Assembly (NCBI RefSeq): GCF_012489685.1
Contig: NC_080045.1
Coordinates: 64,254,722-64,318,721 of the forward strand
Origin: Lotus japonicus
Taxonomy: Eukaryota > Streptophyta > Magnoliopsida > Fabales > Fabaceae
Length of the DNA stretch: 64,000 nt
Direction of reading: 5' to 3'
A program made the translations under genes and the position numbers. The notes under the pieces were generated by a model that was not told the origin of the DNA, did no database searches, and was given only the letters and a program-made list of their open reading frames with translations. Below are positions 57,519 through 64,000 of this stretch, one piece after another. How positions within the stretch are numbered: position 1 is the stretch's first letter; each line of letters begins with the position of its first letter.

Positions 57519-57670
57519 TAAGCGGCGGTTTCCTTTTTTTTATGCATCGGAAAAATAAATTGCACCTGCTAAGAATCGAACCCTAGAGTCTAGACCTCCC
57601 CCTACCCAACTCATATGTCTCATAGCACCTACAACTTAAACTATCATACGAGGACTAAGCGGCGGTTTCC
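57519..57670 (-). mobile_element. 122-bp tRNA-type SINE with perfect 15-bp target duplication
   Basis: TAAGCGGCGGTTTCC at 57519-57533 and 57656-57670 brackets a 122-bp insert. On the minus strand the insert ends in a poly(A) tail next to the left duplication and contains GGGTTCGATTCTTAGC, a pol III B box; an A-box-like ATAGTTTAAGTTGTAGG lies near its start. The paralogous site in copy 2 (near 62118) has a single TTAAGCGGCGGTT, an empty site. Confidence 0.85.
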
Positions 57671-58083
57671 AACACGATTAAATGTTTTTTTTTCTTTAAA
57701 ATACATAGTAGATTGTGGTGATTAAAAACTATTATAATTTATAATTTATAATTGTCGTAAATTTTGTATGTCAATTAATCATCTTATTGCAACAATAATT
57801 ACGAGTGTAGCTTTTCCGATCTATAAAAAAAATTAGAAGTGTAATTGGATTGGGGCAGGTCGGGTTGAATATGAAGTACTTATAAGTTCAGACCAATTGA
57901 AAAGCCTCGAGTTGGGTTGATTCGGTTTTTTCATCTTTGTCTTTGGGATTCAGGTTGGTTTAGATTGAGTGATAGGATTTAAATAAAATAATTCATTTTT
58001 ACAAACTCTGCACTAAATTTAAAATTAAATATTAAAAAAACAACATGATAAATCAAACAAAATCAGAATTAAGCATTTATTTA

Positions 58084-58610
58084 AAGACTAATATAATATT
58101 TTCCACTTTTAATTGAAATAATCAACAATATCTTTAATTAATATTTTTCTCATGGACAGTTGTCCAATTTTCATATTTATAATATTTTTTAATATTTTAT
58201 TGTTGGTTAAAAGAATTATATTGTTTATTACTTTTTCTTGAAATAACAAATTATTAATATCATTGATTAATATTTTGCAGAGAAAGTAGTTTCTTAATTT
58301 CATATTTTGATTATTTTTGTAGTATTTTTATTTGTTTAAGAATACTAGAATAGTATTATATTATCGCTTTTGACTGAAATAAAAAATAGATTCATTCATT
58401 AATATTTCATTATGGAAAGTAGTTTTAATGTTTCATTTTCAAATAATTTTTTGTATTTTTTCTCTTTAAGACTAATATAATATCTATCACGTTTGACTGA
58501 AATAAACAATTATATCCTTTATTAATATCTTGTCATGGAAAGTGGTTTCAATATTTATTATCTAAATTATATTTTAGAATATTTTAAGACTAATATATTG
58601 ATAATGTAGA
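58084..58610 (+). repeat. degenerate tandem array, ~125-bp unit, about 4 copies
   Basis: Blocks starting near 58084, 58206, 58340, 58471 and a partial one near 58585 share the order AGACTAATATAATAT, TTTTGACTGAAATAA, ATCTTTAATTAATATTT, TCATGGAAAGTAGTTT, TTTCATATTT. Unit lengths are about 117-134 bp. Very AT-rich, directly upstream of the defensin-like gene, and kept in copy 2 (62569-63090). Confidence 0.75.
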
Positions 58611-58770
58611 TAACGATTGAATAAATTAAAGATTTTAATTTCTTAAATAAGCAAATATTATTGATCATGTAAATACAAATAGCTATTGAAATTCAAACCA
58701 ACAAGGAAACTTGTATTCTAAAAGGAGGAATAAAATGACCAGATTGAAGCATGAGACCAACTATCCACGC

Positions 58771-58779
58771 TATATAAAT
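58771..58779 (+). promoter_or_regulatory. TATA box of defensin-like gene copy 1
   Basis: TATATAAAT 80 bp before the ATG; the same box lies 79 bp before the ATG in copy 2. Confidence 0.75.
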
Positions 58780-58850
58780 CCCTGATTATACTTTCAGTAT
58801 CTCAACAAAGACAACAACACATAAGGATATTGACATTGCAACTACTGAAG

Positions 58851-59985
58851 ATGGCTAAGATTTCCTTCATACCAATTTTCTTTATTGGACTCCTCTTCAC
58901 AGGTATACTAAGAAATTTTGTATGTTCACACTCACTTTTATTTTCATCTAATTTTCACATGTTTTCTCTACCCAATTTCCTCTTATTTTTCTATCACATC
59001 ACAAATCAAGTTTATCACTCATCTCTCAATTGTCTCTTACGTTCATATCTTTCTTTGAGGATGGAGGTCTAATGTGCTTTGAAAGAAATTTTTCTCGTAT
59101 GATTTTTCTTGAAAATTTAATTTATTAGTACTTGATATTCTTTACTCGTTCCAAATTTTGGATGTTCTTAAATTGATATGATGGGCCCTTTATCAAATTC
59201 ATAACACTGGTTCAGAATAATTTATATTATAGATTTTTTCCATGTCAAATTCAAAAGAAACCAGTTATTATTGATTTATAGATTGGATTCTTTCAACTCA
59301 ACACTTGAACTTCCATTCGATAACCCGACATATATTTTATATTAAAAACTCTTAATATTTCACATTTTATATTCACTATAGTATTTATATTGGTATTTCT
59401 CTTTCCCGCTTTATTTGATACTCTCACGCTACCTAAATAACTAGCATATGTTTTTTATATATATTTACTTTCCAACTTTGTTAGCATATTGTAGGTTTAA
59501 ATCTATTGAAAAATACACAATTATAACTGTTGAAAGATTTAAAAGGGACTCATACATAACATATATATTTATATTTAATTTGATTATTGTGAATAATTAA
59601 AAACTGTATAAATCGACAATTAGTCAATAATGGTGAGAAAATTGTAACTATGAATAAGGTATAAAAATGTACATGTAACAATAAACACTTAAAAATATAT
59701 AACATTTTTTATTTTTTGCTGAAAACTTCTTATCCTTTGCATTTTGTAAAATATTCCAGCTATCACTTGTATTTTCTAAAGTTATTTTGGATTTTTTCAG
59801 TTGTGGCAGGGATAATTGAACCACAACTTACAAGATGCGAGAAAGTGTTGAGTACAAGTGGCTGCATCCTTACACAATGTCGACAACAATGTTATCCATA
59901 TCCTCGGGGTGTTGGACAGTGTCTTCCTGATAGAAATTTTAATTATCAATGTGTATGCGTGTATGATTGTCCTGCCAAGATCTAG
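58851..59985 (+). CDS. defensin-like (DEFL) secreted cysteine-rich peptide, two exons
   Basis: Exons 58851-58902 and 59801-59985, with an 898-bp intron, join (G|TT codon) to 78 residues. The first exon and three following codons encode the signal peptide (MAKISFIPIFFIGLLFT, VVAG). The mature part has eight cysteines spaced C-x8-C-x4-C-x3-C-x9-C-x9-C-x-C-x3-C, the cysteine-stabilised alpha-beta defensin pattern, with a gamma-core-like GQC. The eight cysteines separate it from legume NCR peptides, which have four or six. Known roles of DEFLs include defence and pollen, seed or nodule signalling; nothing in the sequence says which. A phase-1 intron inside the signal peptide is typical. The gene is in a segment duplicated 4.5 kb downstream. 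Confidence 0.85.
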
Positions 59986-60537
59986 AATATTTGTGCATGT
60001 CTTCACCTTAAAATTATTGTATGAGCAAATAAATTATTTATGAATTGAATAAATTTTTACGTTCACACAAAGTTAAGTTGTGTGTTTCTAACACTTCAAT
60101 ACTGATAAGTGATAACTTAAAAAAAATAGTTGAAATATGAAGTTTTGAAACCATTTTTAATGATAAAATATTAATGAATATTTTAATTATTTATAATTTC
60201 ATTTAAAGGTCATCGATCCCACCATTTAATCTCTCTCTCTCTCATCACTTTGATCTCTTACTAAAGAGCTGGTATTGGATTTTATTCGTCAAACTCTTCT
60301 TTGGTGTTTCTATCTTTCCAAACCATTCGGTAATAAACAGAGTGTTAGTACACTAATATTTGAGACCACCAAAATGAAATAATAATATTTAGGAGATGAT
60401 GAATATATTTTTCTATTGAGAAAATATTATATTAATTTTTTACCATAAAAGTTGATTTCATAAATAATATTATACATTTATATTTATTATTGTGTATTAT
60501 AACATTGCCATTTTTTATTATTTTAAAGTTATTATAA
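59986..60537. other. 3' flank of DEFL copy 1
   Basis: AT-rich, short (CT)n at 60231-60242. No gene seen. Confidence 0.45.
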
Positions 60538-61565
60538 GAGTAAAGTACACTCACTTCCCTCAAGGTTTGTTAGAATTACACTCCACCCCATTCTTATCTA
60601 AAATCTACACTCCACCCCATTTTATATAGAGGCAAATTTAGTGACGAAAAATATTCTTCATTAATAATTAGTTATTATTTAAATTGTTAATCAATAATTT
60701 CAAAAAATATTTTCAATATAATCCAATAAATTTAAAAATGAAAACATCACAGTCCTCCTCATTCTCTCAATCGCGTTTTTCTTCCGTAAATTCAAAATGC
60801 AAATTCTGCAATAGCACACCTGACCGGTTGACAAACCATATCTTGAACATAGTGAAACATGCTTGTATTTTCATATTTGGTAATAATTCAATTTTAATCA
60901 AAATAATCTCTTTATACCTCCAATTTTCAAAATTGGATTGTAGACCCAAAAAACAACACAAATTGATGAAGAAAATAGAGAAACAAAATTAAGAAATATG
61001 AAGTGGATCAGAGGTTATTAGAACCCAACGATGCAGTGGAGCACCGTTTTTAACAAAATCCAACAACATCTTAAACCAACAGAGCGTTCGTTCACAACTT
61101 AAATGGATGAAGTTCACGAGAAGTAGTTGAACAAGTGGCTTTGGGGATGTGCGATTCACGTTCTGGGGTTCAGGTCGCAACAAAACTTTTAGGCATGTTG
61201 GTGCCATGGGGTTTCACATTCTGGGACGGTGGTCGCCGTGTTAAAGGGAGCAAAAGCTTGGTGGTGACCGTTTGTGATGAGAAATATGATTTGGAGATAG
61301 ATGAGACGTGGACTTAACGTACAGAGTTGATGGTTTTTTAAATTTAATTCAGTAAAATTATTTTCATAAATTAATATATGATAGTGTATATGCATTAAAT
61401 TTATTTAAATTTTAACTAATTAGTAATTATTTTTTATTAGTGACGAATTTGTTTTCTTCACTAAATTTTGCCTTTATAAAAAATGGGGTGGAATGTAGAT
61501 TTTAAAAAAAAATGGGGTGGAGTGTCATTCTTGCAAACCTTGAGGGGGGTGAGTGTATTTTACTC
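60538..61565. mobile_element. 1.03-kb non-autonomous Mutator-like element, ~130-bp TIRs
   Basis: GAGTAAAGTACACTCACTTC at the left pairs with GAGTAAAATACACTCACCCC read in reverse from the right, and the inverted similarity continues about 130 bp through ACACTCCACCCCATT and AATTTAGTGA. TTATTATAA flanks it perfectly at 60529-60537 and 61566-61574, the 9-bp duplication of Mutator-like elements. The ~0.75-kb inside (60680-61330) has no transposase; part of it (60985-61320) is GC-richer and could be captured sequence, though I do not recognise it. Confidence 0.87.
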
Positions 61566-61698
61566 TTATTATAACTATAAAGTAAGAGGTTATTTAGGTC
61601 TTAGAATTTGGAAAACCTATAATAATTTTTTGAAACAGAAAATTGTTTTTGCAATCAAACAATGAATTCATGGCTACATACTTTAGAAAAATGCAATA

Positions 61699-62022
61699 AT
61701 GGGAAACGTGACCCTGTTCGGCGAGGACTCTGATGACGGCATTGAAAGGGGAAATGTCTGGATTGTGGAGATGGTGAAAGACCCGGAGAGCAGTGCGAGA
61801 TGGGTAGTGGCCAATGAGGCGCGTAGCGAGGAGATTGTCTTGGTGTGTGCCGAGTAGGAAATTTTGTGCGTGGATTTGGAGAAGATGAGAACGCGGAATG
61901 TGGCCCTATAAGAGGTTCGTGAAGGTGGTAGGAGTGTGATCAACTATGGAAGACGAAGAGCGAGAAGGAAGAAGATAGCATTGTTTGAACTTCTGGGTGA
62001 AGTGATGAGACGATTAAAGCAT
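61699..62022 (-). pseudogene. broken 5' fragment of the E+ class PPR gene
   Basis: Homologous to the first ~108 codons of the PPR gene at 54916-56832 counted from its second ATG. The copy has TAA at codon 3 (62016-62014) and TAG at codon 39 where the parent has a glutamine codon (61908-61906). The homology stops at 61699, so the remaining 500 codons are missing. It is a by-product of the segmental duplication, not a gene. Confidence 0.88.
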
Positions 62023-62568
62023 GTCGCTTTGGTGTCTGACAATCATCAATGGAACATAGTCCTTAATCCTTATACAGAGGGCCTGTAAATGGGCGACTAA
62101 GTTCAACATACATGTTAAGCGGCGGTTGAAATCCGATTAAATGTGTTTTTTCTTTAAAATACATGGTAGATTGTGGTGGTTAGAAACTATTATAATTTAG
62201 TACAATTGTAAATTTTTGTATGTCAATTAATCATCATTATTGCAACAATAATTAGGAGTGTAGCTTTTCCGATCTATAAAAAAAATAGGAGTGTAATTAG
62301 GTTGGGGCGGGTCGGATCGAATTTGAAGTATTTATAAGTCCAGACCAATTAAAAAGCCTCAGGTTGGGTTGATTCGCTTTTTTCATTTTTTGTCTTTGGG
62401 ATCGAACGGAACCAACCCGATGTTGAATGGGTTAGTTTAGAATTTAGATTGAGTGATAGGATTTAAATAAAATAATTTATTTTTACAAACTCTGCACTAT
62501 ATTTAAAATTAAAGATTAAAAAAACAACATGATAAATCAAAAAAAATCAGAATTAAGCATTTATTTAA

Positions 62569-63090
62569 AGACTAATATAATATTTTCCACTTTTAATTGA
62601 AATAATCAACAATATCTTTAATTAATATTTTTCTCATGGACAGTTGTCCAATTTTCATATTTATAATATTTTTTGATATTTTATTGTTGGTTAAAAGAAT
62701 TATAATGTTTATTACTTTTTCTTGAAATAACAAATTATTAATATCATTGACTAATATTTTGCAGAGAACGTAGTTTCTTAATTTCATATTTTGATTATTT
62801 TTGTAGTATTTTTATTTGTTTAAGAATACTAGAATAGTATTATATTATCGCTTTTGACTGAAATAAAAAATAGATTCATTCATTAATATTTCATTATAGA
62901 AAGTAGTTTTAATGTTTCATTTTCAAATAATTTTTTGTATTTTTTCTCTTTAAGACTAATATAATATCTATCACGTTTGACTGAAATAATCAATTATATC
63001 CTTTATTAATATCTTGTCATGGAAATTAGTTTCAATATTTATTATCTAAATTATATTTTAGAATATTTTAAGACTAATATATTGATAATG
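62569..63090 (+). repeat. degenerate ~125-bp tandem array, copy 2
   Basis: Block-for-block match to the array at 58084-58610, same order of units, with few substitutions. Confidence 0.75.
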
Positions 63091-63256
63091 TAGATAACGA
63101 TTGAATACAATTAAAGATTTTAATTTCTTAAATAAGCAAATATTATTGATCATGATAAATACAAATAGCTATTGAAATTCAAACCAACAAGGAAACTTGT
63201 ATTCTAAAAGGTGGAATAAAATGACCAGATTGAAGCATGAGACCAACTATCCGGGC

Positions 63257-63265
63257 TATATAAAT
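63257..63265 (+). promoter_or_regulatory. TATA box of DEFL copy 2
   Basis: TATATAAAT 79 bp before the ATG. Confidence 0.72.
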
Positions 63266-63335
63266 CCCTGATTGTACTTTCAGTATCTCAACAAAGACAA
63301 AACACATAAGGGTATTGACATTGCAGCTACTGAAG

Positions 63336-63387
63336 ATGGCTAAGATTTCCTTCATACCAATTTTCTTTATTGGGCTTCTCTTCACAG
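63336..63387 (+). CDS. defensin-like gene copy 2, first exon only (cut by window edge)
   Basis: First exon of a second DEFL gene. The 17 encoded residues (MAKISFIPIFFIGLLFT) are identical to copy 1, with only silent changes (GGA to GGG, CTC to CTT), and the donor G|GTATACTAAG is intact, as is the TATA box. The intron runs to the window end; by the copy 1 layout, exon 2 should start roughly 300 bp beyond base 64000. Whether the cysteine-rich exon is intact cannot be known here. Confidence 0.75.
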
Positions 63388-64000
63388 GTATACTAAGAAA
63401 TTTTGTATGTTCACACTCACTTTTATTTTCATCTAATTTTCACATGTTTTCTCTACCCAACTTCCTCTTATTTTTCTATCACATCACAAATCAAGTTTAT
63501 CATTCATCTCTCAATTGTCTCTTACGGTCATATCTTTCTTTGAGGATGGAGGTCAAATGTGCTTTGAAAGAAAATTTTCTCGTATGATTTTTCTTGAAAA
63601 TTCAATTTATTAGTACTTGGTGTTCTTTACTCGTTCCAAATTTTGGATGTTCTTAAATTGATATGATGAGCCCCTTATCAAATTCATAACACTATAGATG
63701 GTTCAGAATAATTTATATTATAGGTTTTTTTCATGTCAAATTGAAAAGAAACCAATTATTATTGATTTATAGATTGGACTCAAGATATTTCAACTCAACA
63801 CTTGAACTTGCATTCGATAACCCGACATATATTTTATATTAAAAACTCTTAATATTTCACATTTTATATTCACAATAGTATTTATATTGGTATTTCTTTT
63901 TCTCATTTCATTTGATACTCTCACACGACCTAAATAATTAGCATATGTTTTTTTATATATATTTACTTTCCAACTTTGTTAGCATATTGTAGGTTTAAAT

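Larger units (their letters stand above)
56482..59503. repeat. segmental duplication, copy 1
   Basis: This segment, from the PPR 5' coding end through the upstream array and the first exon and most of the intron of the defensin-like gene, is repeated in direct orientation at 61699-64000. Homology begins at ATGGGAAACGTGACCCTGTT (56482) and is still running at the right edge of copy 2. Copy 1 has about 0.75 kb extra, made up of the hAT-type MITE, a second inverted-repeat element, the SINE and flanking bases. Confidence 0.9.
61699..64000. repeat. segmental duplication, copy 2 (runs off window)
   Basis: Direct repeat of 56482-59503 with indels: it lacks the hAT-type MITE, the second inverted-repeat element and the SINE, and has a short extra stretch near 62400-62445. 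Substitutions elsewhere are sparse. The match continues to the last base. Confidence 0.9.

Noticed and set aside
58084..58610. Possible CRISPR-like or satellite array
   Set aside because: Units are long, degenerate and lack constant repeats with unique spacers; plant nuclear DNA has no CRISPR. Kept only as a degenerate tandem repeat.
58851..59985. Nodule-specific NCR peptide
   Set aside because: Eight cysteines with defensin spacing, not the four or six of NCRs.
61683..61943. 86-codon minus-strand frame in the duplicated segment
   Set aside because: It is an out-of-frame reading of the PPR fragment; a similar frame occurs at 56457-56726 opposite the true PPR frame.

Overview
The window is nuclear DNA of a flowering plant. 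The genes have introns with GT..AG borders, and the families are plant ones: FAR1-related, PPR, GASA, DUF620, clade-D PP2C and a defensin-like peptide. AT-rich gene-free stretches are full of small DNA transposons, SINEs and retroposon tails. A papilionoid legume, perhaps Lotus-like, is my best guess from the overall character; no species is proven by the sequence.

Layout. 1-2.0 kb: 5' half of a FAR1-related (FRS) gene, minus strand, running off the left edge, followed by a truncated LINE tail. 4.0-6.4 kb: eight-exon prolyl 4-hydroxylase (minus). 8.7-9.9 kb: non-autonomous Mutator-like element with a perfect 9-bp target duplication. 10.5-10.9 kb: LEA_3/SAG21-like stress gene (plus). 12.0-12.3 kb: DUF1764 protein (minus). 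13.9-15.8 kb: RING-H2 E3 ligase, RHY1A-like (plus). 19.5-21.5 kb: clade-D PP2C (plus). 23.1-25.5 kb: intronless P-class PPR gene, At5g02860-like (minus). 32.3-34.4 kb: DUF620 gene (minus). 44.1-49.6 kb: ten-exon LRR + WD40 protein with a DWD box (plus). 50.8-51.3 kb: GASA/snakin peptide (plus). 52.6-54.0 kb: TXNDC9/phosducin-like protein (plus). 54.9-56.8 kb: E+ class PPR (minus). 58.9-60.0 kb: defensin-like gene (plus). From 61.7 kb to the right edge there is a second copy of the segment from the PPR 5' end through the defensin-like gene.

The gene-poor blocks at 25.6-32.2 and 34.4-44.1 kb hold no convincing genes. Apart from the tandem duplication, the genes look like unrelated single-copy neighbours rather than a pathway cluster.

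The most unusual material is in the repeats. At least eight tiny insertions of 12-24 bp consist only of a few bases plus a poly(A) run, each flanked by a 13-18 bp target-site duplication; they look like retroposon tails with almost nothing else. The right end is a dated insertion record: two copies of one duplicated segment, where one copy carries a hAT-type MITE (perfect 8-bp duplication), a second inverted-repeat element and a 122-bp SINE (perfect 15-bp duplication), while the other copy still shows the empty SINE site. Both copies carry a degenerate ~125-bp tandem array just upstream of the defensin-like gene. Three elements carry exact 9-bp Mutator-type duplications. All exon borders were read by eye and checked by frame continuity; there is no transcript evidence here.
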